Shown: positions 1 through 8,497, counted from the first letter of the stretch. The stretch: DNA of 64,000 nt from Saprospiraceae bacterium (GCA_022841745.1 JALHQW010000024.1:28266-92265); one strand, 5' to 3'. The notes: a model not told the origin generated them from the letters alone. Made by a program: numbers and translations.

Positions 1-941
1 CCGCTATCCTGTGTAATCGGGACAAGGCTTGCCGACTGCGAGCTAAAAACCACCTCTCCCGGCATCCCAATCTTCAACTCCCCTTCCCCGTTTGCCACTT
101 TCACCTTAAAAGCATAGACCAAGTTCACCCGCTCCTCCTGCGTCTGGATGGTCTTAGGCGTAAACTCCGCCTTGCTCGCAATCCAACTGACCGTTCCGGG
201 CATGGGCTTCACACCGCCGCCGTTCTGGTCAACCAGTACGTTTACCTGCTGCCCGATTTTCAGGCCCGGCAACTGCGCACCGCTAACGTAGGCCCGTAGT
301 TCCAGCGTGTCGAGTGCAGCGATTTTGTAGAGCGGCGAGCCAAAGCCCACCACCTCGGCGGGTTCGGCGATTTTGGTTAGCACCGTGCCGTCAACGGGAT
401 TGCGCACATAGCAGCGGCGGATTTGCTCGTTGAGCACCTTGATTTGCGCCAGCACAGGGTCTTTTTCGCCCAAAATGCCCGTGTTCACCGTGCCAGCCGA
501 GCGCCGTGCAGCCTTGATTTGGGCGTCCACCACCTCGATTTGGCCGTTCAGGTCGTCGAGTTGCTTGGGCGTGGCAGCCTTGTCGGTGAGCAGGCGCTGC
601 ACCCGGTCACGCTCCCGTGTTAGGTTGCGGCGTTGCTCCTCCAGCACGGCGATTTGTGGGTTGGGGTCTTGCTGCTTTTTGCCGATGGTACCGAGGCTGG
701 CCACGGCCTGTTGCTTTTGCAAGTGAAACAGGGTCGTGTCCACCAGCGCCACCAGTTCGCCTGCCTTCAGGGGTTCGCCTTCGGCAACGTGCAGGAACAG
801 CAGTTTGCCGTTTGCCTCGGCGCTGACGATGGTCTCCACGGCTTCGAAATTGCCGTAGGCATCGGAGCGTTTTTCTTCTTTTTTGCAAGAAGAAATAAAG
901 GCTAAAATGCTGAAAATGAGTATTTTTTGAAAGGCATTCAT
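1..941 (-). CDS. HlyD-family efflux adaptor lipoprotein (partial, C-terminus beyond the left edge)
   Basis: Periplasmic adaptor (membrane-fusion protein) of a tripartite efflux pump, joining an inner-membrane pump to a TolC channel. The frame stays open from the ATG at 941 to base 1, giving 313 residues without a stop. The N-terminus is a lipoprotein signal (hydrophobic stretch, then ISSC with Cys19), so the mature protein should be lipid-anchored. A biotinyl/lipoyl-like half (VSAEANGKLLFLHVAEGEPL), a coiled-coil hairpin at about residues 75-145 and the second half (RCYVRNPVDGTVL) follow in the usual order. A TolC gene lies upstream on the same strand, with a methyltransferase between them. 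The last visible codons (SQSASLVPIT) are made from a dispersed repeat seen elsewhere in the window. Confidence 0.85.
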   Translation of the reverse strand, partial: MNAFQKILIFSILAFISSCKKEEKRSDAYGNFEAVETIVSAEANGKLLFLHVAEGEPLKAGELVALVDTTLFHLQKQQAVASLGTIGKKQQDPNPQIAVLEEQRRNLTRERDRVQRLLTDKAATPKQLDDLNGQIEVVDAQIKAARRSAGTVNTGILGEKDPVLAQIKVLNEQIRRCYVRNPVDGTVLTKIAEPAEVVGFGSPLYKIAALDTLELRAYVSGAQLPGLKIGQQVNVLVDQNGGGVKPMPGTVSWIASKAEFTPKTIQTQEERVNLVYAFKVKVANGEGELKIGMPGEVVFSSQSASLVPITQDS

Positions 942-1003
942 TTCTATAATTTTCAATGACCCGCAGTTTTGAAATATATTGGATTAGAAAGCATTAGTGA
1001 TTT

Positions 1004-1657
1004 CTATGCACGGCCTGTTGGTTTTAAAGAACCATTAGCCAAGAACATCCATCCAAAGAAGTATTCTTCTACAACTAAGGCTTCCAAACGATTTTCAATG
1101 ACATTCCATGGTTTTTCTTCAAATCCCGGAGTTGAGGGAAAAGAAAGTTTGGAAAAGGCAAATCGCAGTAGGCTGTTCAATTGCCATCCAAATTTTCTAT
1201 TTGATATTTTAGCACCGAAAAATACTATCGGAGCATTTTCATTTAAATAAGGCAAAATATTCGACAATACCTTATCAGAAGCGTAAATATCTGCGGCAGC
1301 AAACATCAGTAATCCATCAAATTTACCAGCTAAATTTATGTTCTTAGCGTCCCCTTCTATTATTTTTATGTTCTTCCATTTATTCTTCTCTATCCGCTTT
1401 CTCGTATTAATTATTGTTGATGGGCTTATCTCGATACCGACTATTTCGCCCGTTTTTCCAACACCATTTAAAAGAAAAGGGAAGCTCCCACCAACGCCAC
1501 AACCTGCATCAATTACCCGATTGCCTTCCTTTAAATTAAGCAGCTTTGCAGCTTTCTCCCTGATAGGTTTAATAAAAGAAAAATCAAAATCTGGAAAGGC
1601 TCTTATAAGCCATGCAAGGTATTTTGCATATAGGGGGTCTTTCATTTCTACTTCCAT
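1004..1657 (-). CDS. Class I SAM-dependent methyltransferase
   Basis: Predicted S-adenosylmethionine-dependent methyltransferase of 217 residues; the substrate is not evident. Motif I is clear (VIDAGCGVGGSFPFLL, about residues 48-63), followed by the acidic end of the second strand (IVGIEIS) and a motif II-like IIEGDAKNI. It lacks membrane segments and should be cytoplasmic. An internal ATG at 1645 is an equally possible start. The gene is visibly richer in A and T than the TolC and HlyD genes on either side and separates two genes that are normally adjacent, which suggests acquisition by insertion. The family call is firm, the function unknown. Confidence 0.75.
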   Translation of the reverse strand: MEVEMKDPLYAKYLAWLIRAFPDFDFSFIKPIREKAAKLLNLKEGNRVIDAGCGVGGSFPFLLNGVGKTGEIVGIEISPSTIINTRKRIEKNKWKNIKIIEGDAKNINLAGKFDGLLMFAAADIYASDKVLSNILPYLNENAPIVFFGAKISNRKFGWQLNSLLRFAFSKLSFPSTPGFEEKPWNVIENRLEALVVEEYFFGWMFLANGSLKPTGRA

Positions 1658-1758
1658 TTTGATGCTGTTTTATTTCGAAATAAACTTATGGCAATATGGA
1701 CAAACCTAAAAAATGGTTGAATTAATAGCATTGCCCAACATGCTCTAATCATAATCTA

Positions 1759-3036
1759 TCACTCGTCAATCCCGAAATGCGTCCGCCACGCAGCCTCCAC
1801 CTGCGCCAATTGCACCCGGTGCGCCTCCATCGCCAGCCTAGCTTGTAGTTCGGCGTCGGATTGCAGGAGGTAGTCCGTGGCAGTGGCCACGCCGTTTTCC
1901 AATTGGCTGGAAAGCTGTTTCAAAATCTCCGCTTGCAGCTTGGCCACTTCCTCGTCCCTCCGGATTTGGTTTTGCAGCTTCGCAATATCTTCCCGGAACT
2001 TGCCGTCCTGGTGCTGGAGCGTTTGGGTGAACGTTTGCTTCTGATTTTCAATCAGTTGCGTTTGCACGGCCAGCACTTCCCGCTCTCGGTCAGCCTGCTT
2101 CCAATCCCAGAACTTCCACTGGAACTGCACCCCGCCGATGAAGTACGGGCTGATTTTATCATCGAAAAAATTCAGCGGGTCAGGGTAGCCGAGGCCCGTG
2201 GTGGCGAAAGCTGCGAGTTTGGGTTTCCATTGGGCATCAATCAGGTCGGCGGAGGCTAGGACTTGCTGCTTTTGCAAATCAAATAAGGCCAATTCTGGCC
2301 TAAGTGATTGGTGATTAGTGATTGGTGATTGGGAAGCAGGCTGTTCGAGCCGTGCTTTTTCATCCAAGTTTTGCCCAATGAGGCTGCTCAATAAAGACAG
2401 CAGCGCCCGCCTATCACTTTGCACTTCTTCGATTTTCGACTGGATTTTCAGTTGCTCCACCCGCAGTTTCAACACCTCGCTTTCGAGTGCGACGCCATGC
2501 CTCACGGCTGCTTCGACTTGGGTGGTTTTTGCTTGTATGTCTTTCAGTGTCACATCCAGCGACTTGGTCTGTTCTTGGAGCAGCAAGGCTCCGAAAAAGA
2601 ACTTGTCCACCTGTTCCCGCAGTTTGTTCAGCTCCACTGTAACTAACCGATTGTCAACGGCTAATTTCGCTTTTTCGACTGTCTTCCTTGCCTCAGCAAG
2701 GCCACCATCCAACACGACGTAATTGGCCTCCAAATTGGTGACGATATTGGTCTTTGGGATGTTCACCTCCACGCCAGGGAAGCTGAACGGCAAGCCAAAA
2801 ACCTCGTTTTGCCAAGTGGCTTTGGCGTTCCATTGCAGCGTGGGCAGGCGGCTGGCGTCCACGTTCTCTAATTTCAAGGCGGTGATTTTCTCGAAGAGCT
2901 GCGGGTTTTGGGCAATGGCCGTATTAGCCTCGGCAAGGCGGTAGCAATCGGCCAAGCTGGTGCCCGTTTGGCCGAAGGCTGAAAGCCCAAAAACCAAAAA
3001 TGCGTATAGTAGTATGGTTCTGACCGTTGCGCTCAT
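1759..3036 (-). CDS. TolC-family outer membrane efflux protein
   Basis: Outer-membrane channel component of a tripartite efflux system, 425 residues with an N-terminal signal peptide ending near GLSAFGQ. It shows the two long coiled-coil segments typical of the family, for example KTVEKAKLAVDNRLVTVELN and the later stretch ending NGVATATDYLLQSDAELQAR, the usual TolC C-terminal helix region. The HlyD adaptor lies downstream on the same strand, so the two likely serve one pump whose transporter is beyond the left edge. Residues SQSPITNHQSL, in a loop between the two halves, are encoded by a short GTGATTGGTGATT word repeat at about 2303-2333, an unusual way to make a linker. Confidence 0.88.
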   Translation of the reverse strand: MSATVRTILLYAFLVFGLSAFGQTGTSLADCYRLAEANTAIAQNPQLFEKITALKLENVDASRLPTLQWNAKATWQNEVFGLPFSFPGVEVNIPKTNIVTNLEANYVVLDGGLAEARKTVEKAKLAVDNRLVTVELNKLREQVDKFFFGALLLQEQTKSLDVTLKDIQAKTTQVEAAVRHGVALESEVLKLRVEQLKIQSKIEEVQSDRRALLSLLSSLIGQNLDEKARLEQPASQSPITNHQSLRPELALFDLQKQQVLASADLIDAQWKPKLAAFATTGLGYPDPLNFFDDKISPYFIGGVQFQWKFWDWKQADREREVLAVQTQLIENQKQTFTQTLQHQDGKFREDIAKLQNQIRRDEEVAKLQAEILKQLSSQLENGVATATDYLLQSDAELQARLAMEAHRVQLAQVEAAWRTHFGIDE

Positions 3037-3122
3037 GTTCTTTTTAATTTCGGGGACAAAACTGGGGCGTATGTCCGTCCTTTTCAGAAAAATGCAACGA
3101 ATGGCGGGATTATTCCTTCGAA

Positions 3123-3190
3123 TGGTATTGCCGAACCCCAGTTCGGCATGTACGCTCCCGAACTGGGGTTCAGCAGTACGCTCGTTGCGG
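3123..3190. repeat. REP-like inverted pair, same core as the RAYT-linked repeats at 62.7-64 kb
   Basis: Two small palindromes with complementary cores: GCCGAACCCCAGTTCGGC, then CCCGAACTGGGGTTCAGC, each followed by a GTACG-type tail. The AACCCCAGTT/AACTGGGGTT core is that of the BIME-like array around the transposase at the right end. It lies between the divergent tolC-like and lytS-like genes. Confidence 0.7.
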
Positions 3191-3258
3191 AAAAACGGCG
3201 ATTCGTTGCAAAATTGCAGATGGCATTGCGGAGCAAGTTAGATTTGTGCTACTAAAAC

Positions 3259-4269
3259 ATGAAAAACAAAGCATCCATCATCGGCCACCTGGTTTTTTGG
3301 CTCTTCTACCTGACGGTCGTGGGCACGGGCGGCACGCTGCTCGCCGACCGTGCGCAAGGCTGGGCCTTCGTTTGGAACAGCATCGTGTTCGGTGGGCTGG
3401 TCATTTACGGCAACCTGTTTTTCATACTGCCCTACCTACTGGAAAAGAAATACAGCCGCTTCGCAATGCTGGGGCTGGGCTTCATGTCGGTAAATATTTT
3501 GCTGCGATTCCAGACGGAGCACCTTTTCGGCCTCCACGTAACAGAACGCTATGGCTGGCCGGCTTACTTTTTCATGTCCATGCAAATACTGGCGCTGTTC
3601 ATCCTGAGCACCATGTTCGGTGGCTTCATGCAGTGGTTTCGGGACAGGGAACGCACCGCTTTTTTGCAAAAAGAAAAACTGGAAGGCGAACTGAAATTCC
3701 TGAAAACACAAGTGAACCCGCACTTCCTCTTCAACACCCTGAACAATATCTACTCCCTCGCCTATCGCCAGCACCCCAACGCCGCCCCCATGATTGCAAC
3801 GCTCTCCAAAATCATGCGCTACCACCTTTACGACGGCAGTCGGGAACGGGTCAGCTTGATGAAAGAGGCCGAGTTGTTGCAGGATTTCGTTGCGCTGCAA
3901 CGCCTTCGGCACGGCGATGCACTGGACGTGGATTTTTATACGGAAGGTATTGACAATCAACATGAAATAGCGCCGCTGCTGCTCATCAATTTCATCGAAA
4001 ACAGCTTCAAGCACAGCGACGTGGACGCCAATCCCGATGCTTTTATCCGCATTGGCCTTACAGTGGAGGATGGGCAACTGAGTTTTACCGTCGAGAACAG
4101 TTTTGGATTGCCTTCCCATGGGGATAAATCAGCGTTGACAAATCAAGGCGAAGGCGTTGGCCTGAAAAGCGCCCAACGGCTGCTCGATTTGGCCTATCCG
4201 GGGCGTTATGAGCTTTCGCAAAAAGCAGAAGGCGGGATTTATTCAGTCCAGCTAAAGCTGGCGCTTTGA
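3259..4269 (+). CDS. LytS-type sensor histidine kinase
   Basis: Inner-membrane sensor kinase of 336 residues. Four hydrophobic segments fill the first ~125 residues, followed by a short helix and the His_kinase (PF06580) signature LKTQVNPHFLFNTLNNIYSL, in which His155 is the expected phospho-acceptor. The ATPase domain follows, with an N-box (INFIENSFKHS) and a G-box (GEGVGLKSAQRLL). Such kinases phosphorylate LytTR response regulators; one is encoded at 5953 on the same strand. Unusually, a two-gene unit on the opposite strand separates the pair. The divergent TolC gene starts 222 bp upstream across a REP pair. Confidence 0.92.
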   Translation: MKNKASIIGHLVFWLFYLTVVGTGGTLLADRAQGWAFVWNSIVFGGLVIYGNLFFILPYLLEKKYSRFAMLGLGFMSVNILLRFQTEHLFGLHVTERYGWPAYFFMSMQILALFILSTMFGGFMQWFRDRERTAFLQKEKLEGELKFLKTQVNPHFLFNTLNNIYSLAYRQHPNAAPMIATLSKIMRYHLYDGSRERVSLMKEAELLQDFVALQRLRHGDALDVDFYTEGIDNQHEIAPLLLINFIENSFKHSDVDANPDAFIRIGLTVEDGQLSFTVENSFGLPSHGDKSALTNQGEGVGLKSAQRLLDLAYPGRYELSQKAEGGIYSVQLKLAL

Positions 4270-4278
4270 GACACGAAG

Positions 4279-4373
4279 AGGATGGTTACACGGATTGGGC
4301 GGATTGGACTGATTCAAACTGATTTAATCTGTGTTCATCCGCCAAATCCGCCAAATCTGTGGTCCCATCCTCC
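4279..4373. repeat. Inverted pair of a dispersed ACGGATT/GGCGGATT repeat
   Basis: The left arm (GGATGGTTACACGGATTGGG) and the complement of the right arm (GGGACCACAGATTTGGCGGA) belong to one family; two more copies lie at 27270 and 27424. It sits between the convergent ends of the kinase and BNR genes and could form a hairpin terminator for both. Confidence 0.6.
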
Positions 4374-4378
4374 TCGCG

Positions 4379-5458
4379 TTAAATCATTTGCACCGAATAC
4401 ACCATCGGCAAATAATTGCTCAGCAGTTCCCAGGATTCACCCCTATCGTTGGAGGTAAAAAAATTGCCCGTCGTCGTGCCAAAAACCACGTCGTCGCCAG
4501 CGGCGGCAAGGGCATGGCGGTAAACGATGTCGAAGCAGTTTTCCTGAGGAAGTCCTTTGCGAAAGGTCTGCCACGATTGGCCGCCATCGTCGGTGCGGCA
4601 GATGCAGAGGGCATTGCCGAAGGCCACCCGCTTCTCGTCGCTGGTGCCGGGGGCGACCCAAGCTTGGTTGGGGTTGTCGTGTGCCACTGCGATGCCAAAG
4701 CCGAACTTGGCGATGCCGTTCACATCTGAAACATCCTGCCAACTATGGCCACTGTCCACCGAGCGATAGATGCCACAATGGTGTTGAACCCAAATCACGT
4801 CGGGGTTGGTAGGTGCTGCCACGAGGATGTGCGGGTCTTGACTTACCTCGCTATCGGGGTCGGGCAGGTACTCCGCCTTCATGCCCTTGTTGCGGGCAAC
4901 CCAGGTTTTTCCGGCGTCGGTCGTTTCAAAAACCCCGGCCACGCTCACACCGACCAGCACCCTGTCCTCGTTCCGAGGGTCAACGAAAATGGAATGGACG
5001 CCGGGCGTGTCACGGCCTGCTCCAAACCAGGTTTTTTCTCGGTCAGGGTAGTTCCAGAGGGTTTCCATGAGCTGGAAGTTATCGCCACCGTCGTCGCTGC
5101 GGAAGAGTCCGCCGGGTTCGGTGCCAATCCAGAGGCGGTTGGGGTTATGGACGCCGCCGTGCTGCACCGACCAGAGGTAGCGAGTCGTAGCTGCTTCACC
5201 GGGCTTGATTTCAGCGCCTTCGGGGTAAGCGGGGGCAGTGACTTCCGACCAACTGCGGCCCTCGTCGCTGGAGCGATGAAGCTTCACGCCCCAATGGCCG
5301 TGGTCGAGGCAAGCCCACCAGGTGCCGTTGCGCTCGTCGGCATAGGCGATGGAGACGGGCACGCCCTCGAAGTGTAGGTCGCTGATTTTCCAGTTGCCGT
5401 GCTTTTTACGGCAAACGATGAGGCCCTTGCGGGTGCCGAGGAGGAGGGTTTGTTTCAT
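4379..5458 (-). CDS. BNR/sialidase-like beta-propeller protein
   Basis: A 359-residue beta-propeller-like protein built from BNR/Asp-box repeats, seen as SSDEGRSW, SDDGGDNF, TDAGKTW, SVDSGHSWQ, TDDGGQSW and SNDRGESW at regular spacing. No signal peptide is visible (MKQTLLLGTRKGLIVC), so it is probably cytoplasmic and unlikely to be a secreted sialidase; the catalytic residues of true sialidases are not apparent. The MoaD/ThiS-like gene lies 148 bp upstream on the same strand. I recall this pairing from many bacterial genomes; its role is unknown. The two genes sit between lytS-like and lytTR-like genes. Confidence 0.85.
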   Translation of the reverse strand: MKQTLLLGTRKGLIVCRKKHGNWKISDLHFEGVPVSIAYADERNGTWWACLDHGHWGVKLHRSSDEGRSWSEVTAPAYPEGAEIKPGEAATTRYLWSVQHGGVHNPNRLWIGTEPGGLFRSDDGGDNFQLMETLWNYPDREKTWFGAGRDTPGVHSIFVDPRNEDRVLVGVSVAGVFETTDAGKTWVARNKGMKAEYLPDPDSEVSQDPHILVAAPTNPDVIWVQHHCGIYRSVDSGHSWQDVSDVNGIAKFGFGIAVAHDNPNQAWVAPGTSDEKRVAFGNALCICRTDDGGQSWQTFRKGLPQENCFDIVYRHALAAAGDDVVFGTTTGNFFTSNDRGESWELLSNYLPMVYSVQMI

Positions 5459-5484
5459 TTCAGTAGGGTGATTTTGATTGATGG

Positions 5485-5598
5485 ATTTTGTTTTGATTTC
5501 AGATTTCAGATAGACGAAATACGATTTTAGATTGGGGGTGCCGGGAAAATCTGAAATCTGAAATCGTCAATCTTATATCTGAAATCAAATTCCAGTTC
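5485..5598. repeat. Word-like GAAATCTGAAATC direct and inverted repeats
   Basis: The spacer between the BNR and MoaD-like genes is built of near-repeats of GATTTCAGATTTCAGAT and its complement. It can fold on itself but shows no T-tract typical of a terminator. Confidence 0.6.
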
Positions 5599-5606
5599 AT
5601 GACATT

Positions 5607-5879
5607 TTACCCTCCAGACAACGACTGCATGATATGCACCTCGCTGTTTTCCTTCACTGCATCGCTTAGATTATCCCGGTCGTTGATAACTTCGCCGTCA
5701 ATGAAAATCAGGACGTGCTTGCGCAATGCGCCCCGCTCGTCCACGACGTAGCTGCGGATGCCGGGGTAATGGGCATCAATGCTTTGCAAGAGGTCGGGCA
5801 GGCTGGTGGTGTTGACCTCCGTGTCTTTTAACGAAGGAAAAAACCGCCGCAAGGCGTAGGTGAATTTGACAGTCGGCAT
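5607..5879 (-). CDS. MoaD/ThiS-family ubiquitin-like protein
   Basis: Small beta-grasp protein of 90 residues from the ATG at 5879 (MPTVKFTYALRRFFPSLKDT). It ends in Gly-Gly (QSLSGG), the tail that is adenylated and thiocarboxylated in MoaD/ThiS sulfur carriers, and carries the typical ILIFIDGEVINDRDNLSDAV-like core strand and turn. An in-frame upstream start at 5915 would add 12 residues and run into the divergent gene's promoter region, so 5879 is preferred. It is probably co-transcribed with the BNR-propeller gene. Whether it acts in sulfur transfer or in protein conjugation cannot be told from sequence. Confidence 0.82.
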   Translation of the reverse strand: MPTVKFTYALRRFFPSLKDTEVNTTSLPDLLQSIDAHYPGIRSYVVDERGALRKHVLIFIDGEVINDRDNLSDAVKENSEVHIMQSLSGG

Positions 5880-5952
5880 AACGGGTGATTGAGTGGCGAA
5901 TATAAACCCACGCAACCAAATTCGTGCATTTTTCGAAAAATATTATCACAAA

Positions 5953-6690
5953 ATGTTTCAACTAAAGACCCTCATCGTGGACGACGAAAAGCCAGCCGTG
6001 GAACTGCTGCTGGCCTACGCCGCTAAAATCCCGGAATTGGAGGTGGTGGGAACGGCACACAGCGCCATTGTCGCCAAGACCCTTTTGCAGGAAAAACCCG
6101 TTGACCTGCTCTTCCTCGACATTCAAATGCCCGACCTGACAGGCTTGCAACTCTTGCGGATGCTGAAAAACCCACCCGCCGTGGTGCTGACAACGGCCTA
6201 TTCGGAGTTCGCATTGGAAGGCTATGAATTGGATGTGCTGGATTATTTGCTGAAACCGATTGAGTTCGGGCGGTTTTTCAAAGCGGTGTCGAAATTAGTT
6301 GGTAAGCGGCAGTCAGCATATCCTGTCCCGACTCCTCGGGATGGCAATCAGGCCGACGAACCCGCAATCTCAGATTATTTCTTCGTAAAAACCGACCACC
6401 AAATCGTGAAGGTGAACTTCGCAGACATCCTTTTCATCGAAAGCCTTCGGGAGTACGTACGCATCCACACGCCCACGCAGCGCATCGTGGCGAGGCTGGC
6501 CATGCAGCGGCTGGAGGAGGAGTTGCCTTCGGCAAAATTCATCCGCATCCATCGCACTTATATCGTAAACATTGACGCCGTACAAAAAATAGAGGGCAAC
6601 TTGCTGCACATCGGCAAGGAACTATTGCCTGTGAGCAAGGGAAAACGGGAAGAGTTTTTGGCGTTTGTGGAAGGCAAAGTGATTGGATAG
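5953..6690 (+). CDS. LytTR-family response regulator
   Basis: DNA-binding response regulator of 245 residues. The receiver domain has the acidic pair (VDDE, residues 9-12), the phospho-acceptor Asp56 in LFLDIQMPDLTG, and the conserved Lys in DYLLKPIEF. A linker (SAYPVPTPRDGNQ) made from a dispersed repeat follows, then a LytTR domain (IVKVNFADILFIESLREYV through HRTYIVN). The ATG at 5953 gives a canonical N-terminus (MFQLKTLIVDDE); an upstream GTG at 5893 is in frame but less likely. The cognate kinase is presumably the LytS-like protein at 3259. Confidence 0.93.
   Translation: MFQLKTLIVDDEKPAVELLLAYAAKIPELEVVGTAHSAIVAKTLLQEKPVDLLFLDIQMPDLTGLQLLRMLKNPPAVVLTTAYSEFALEGYELDVLDYLLKPIEFGRFFKAVSKLVGKRQSAYPVPTPRDGNQADEPAISDYFFVKTDHQIVKVNFADILFIESLREYVRIHTPTQRIVARLAMQRLEEELPSAKFIRIHRTYIVNIDAVQKIEGNLLHIGKELLPVSKGKREEFLAFVEGKVIG
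6313..6355. repeat. Dispersed GTCCCGA-TCGGGA repeat embedded in coding sequence
   Basis: The palindromic core CCTGTCCCGACTCCTCGGGA is translated as the linker between receiver and LytTR domains. Related copies occur at 12-50, 7312-7471, 39365-39395 and 41515-41600. Confidence 0.65.
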
Positions 6691-6740
6691 CGGCTGGATT
6701 TTTTTACAAAAAGCCCTATCTTGCATAAAAATTGACGACA

Positions 6741-7301
6741 ATGGAAGTTTTGGAAAAAATGCTGACTTACCGGGAATACCGTGATATGGAGTTCGACGAC
6801 GACGACAACTTCCAGTACGAACTGATAAACGGAGAACTAATGAAAAAGGCATCCCCTACCCTTCAACACCAGCGAATTACTGGTAACATCTATTTTTGGA
6901 TGCGGTCTTTTGTTCAAGAAAAACAAATTGGAGAGGTGTTTACCGCTCCTCTTGATGTTGTCTTAAATGAATTCAATTCCCCGCAGCCTGATGTTTTTTT
7001 TGTCGGCATTGAGAAAAAATACATTCTCGATGAGGAAGAGCAAGCAGTTATTGGCATACCAGATATTGTGGTAGAAGTGCTTTCTCCCGGTTCCATCAAA
7101 AAAGACCGTATCACAAAGCGCAAAGTCTATGAGCGCTGCGGGGTGCCAGAATTTTGGGTAATTGACCCCTCCTATAAAAGCGTTGAAATCTTCCGCCTCA
7201 CCGATGGCACTTACGAACTCCTCGACTTCGTGGAAGTCACCGGCACGGTGAAAAGCGTTGCCTTGGAAGGCTTTGAGCTTGGCCTCGATAAGATTTTTTA
7301 A
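6741..7301 (+). CDS. Uma2-family (DUF820) predicted nuclease
   Basis: Protein of 186 residues from the ATG at 6741 (a TTG at 6732 is in frame). It matches the Uma2/DUF820 PD-(D/E)XK-like fold: ELINGELMKKASP with the N-terminal Glu, QPDVFFV carrying the catalytic-type Asp, and IVVEVLSPGSIKKDR with the E-x-L-S-P-S-like motif, followed by KRKVYERCGVPEFWVIDP. Members are abundant in bacteria with large genomes, and no biological role is established. A second, divergent member lies at 35249. It stands alone between the LytTR gene and an inverted repeat. Confidence 0.88.
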   Translation: MEVLEKMLTYREYRDMEFDDDDNFQYELINGELMKKASPTLQHQRITGNIYFWMRSFVQEKQIGEVFTAPLDVVLNEFNSPQPDVFFVGIEKKYILDEEEQAVIGIPDIVVEVLSPGSIKKDRITKRKVYERCGVPEFWVIDPSYKSVEIFRLTDGTYELLDFVEVTGTVKSVALEGFELGLDKIF

Positions 7302-7311
7302 GTGGGCAGTT

Positions 7312-7471
7312 CAGTAGTGGGCAAATCTTGTCCCGGCCCCTCGATAGGGCTGTCTTAGTGCATCCTTAAAGCTATTTACCCTCTTTCATATCCCACGGCA
7401 CTGACTAAACAACTGTCAAACTGACTGCCCTCCCGAGTGGTCGGGACAAGATCTGCCCACTGTCGAACTGC
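7312..7471. repeat. Long imperfect inverted repeat (arms ~45 bp) between convergent genes
   Basis: The left arm at about 7312-7350 (GGCAGTTCAGTAGTGGGCAA then ATCTTGTCCCG) pairs with 7432-7471 (CGGGACAAGATCTGCCCACT then GTCGAACTGCC). The arms are two inverted copies of the dispersed GTCCCGA element also found inside LytTR, FecR and HlyD genes. Confidence 0.75.
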
Positions 7472-7474
7472 CAA

Positions 7475-8497
7475 CTAAATCTTCCCCCCATCCACCTCCT
7501 TTATAAACTGAATAATACCCGGATAATAGTGCTGCTGGTCGTCCCACATGCTCAGGTGCGAGCCTTCGGGGCAATAGAGGTAGCGGCCTTTTTGCACCAT
7601 TTTGCTCATGGCTTCCATGGCAGCAGGGTCCATCGTGTCGTATTTGGCGCCAATCATCAAAGTGGGCGTTTTGATGGTTTTCAACTGCTTCATAATGTCC
7701 CAATCAATTAACCTACCTCCTACCTTGAACTCGCTCGGGCCTTGCATCAGCACATAGATATGCTCGTTCATGTGCGAGAAGGAGCGGTTCACGGCATCGG
7801 GCCACTCTGCTAAGCGGCAGATATGCTTGGTATAATACTCCTTCATCACCAAGTCCATGTAAACGGGATTCTTGAAGTCCTCTTTTTTCTCAAAGGCTTC
7901 GAGGCTGTCAATCAGCGATTTGCGCATCTGGCTGCGGAGCACGGCGTTGTACTTAGCGTATTCGGGTATGCTGCCCTGCATATTGCTCACGATAAGGCCC
8001 TTTAGGTTGTCCTGGTACTTCAGGGCATACTCCATTCCGAGGATGCCGCCCCACGAGTTGCCGAGGATGTAGAAATTGTCCTTTGTCATGCCAAGTGCCT
8101 TGCGCACCTGCTCAACCTCCTCCACAAAGCGGGGCGTCGTCCAGAGGTCGTCGTTGTCGGGCTGGTCAGAACGGTTGCAGCCAAGCTGGTCGTACTCGTA
8201 GAACTCAAAGCCTTCCTTCGGGAAAAAGTCCCGGAAGCACTCCATGTATTCGCAGCCCATGGCCGGGCCGCCGTGCAACAGCAGCACTTTCACCTTGGGG
8301 TTATCGCCGAACTTGCGGGTCCAGACATTGAAGGTGCCTGCCGCCGTTTCGATGGGTATCATGCGCACGCCCGCTTCTGGTTGTGCTTGTGTGCTGTCCG
8401 CAATGGGTTCCCCGGCAGGAGCTTGCCCTTCGTTCTTGCAGCTGAACTGGGTGAACAGCATGGTGATGAACAGAAATTGTAGGATGGTGGCTTTCAT
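7475..8497 (-). CDS. Proline iminopeptidase-like alpha/beta hydrolase lipoprotein
   Basis: Predicted serine hydrolase of 340 residues from the ATG at 8497. The N-terminus is a lipoprotein signal (FLFITMLFTQFSC, Cys20). The S33-family layout is visible: oxyanion-region HGGPAMG, the nucleophile elbow GNSWGG, an acidic residue in GAKYDTMDP and the catalytic His in EGSHLSMW. HGGP and GNSWGG are typical of proline iminopeptidase-like enzymes that remove N-terminal proline from peptides. An upstream in-frame start at 8539 would precede the signal peptide and is less likely. The Uma2 gene upstream is convergent with it. Confidence 0.85.
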   Translation of the reverse strand: MKATILQFLFITMLFTQFSCKNEGQAPAGEPIADSTQAQPEAGVRMIPIETAAGTFNVWTRKFGDNPKVKVLLLHGGPAMGCEYMECFRDFFPKEGFEFYEYDQLGCNRSDQPDNDDLWTTPRFVEEVEQVRKALGMTKDNFYILGNSWGGILGMEYALKYQDNLKGLIVSNMQGSIPEYAKYNAVLRSQMRKSLIDSLEAFEKKEDFKNPVYMDLVMKEYYTKHICRLAEWPDAVNRSFSHMNEHIYVLMQGPSEFKVGGRLIDWDIMKQLKTIKTPTLMIGAKYDTMDPAAMEAMSKMVQKGRYLYCPEGSHLSMWDDQQHYYPGIIQFIKEVDGGKI

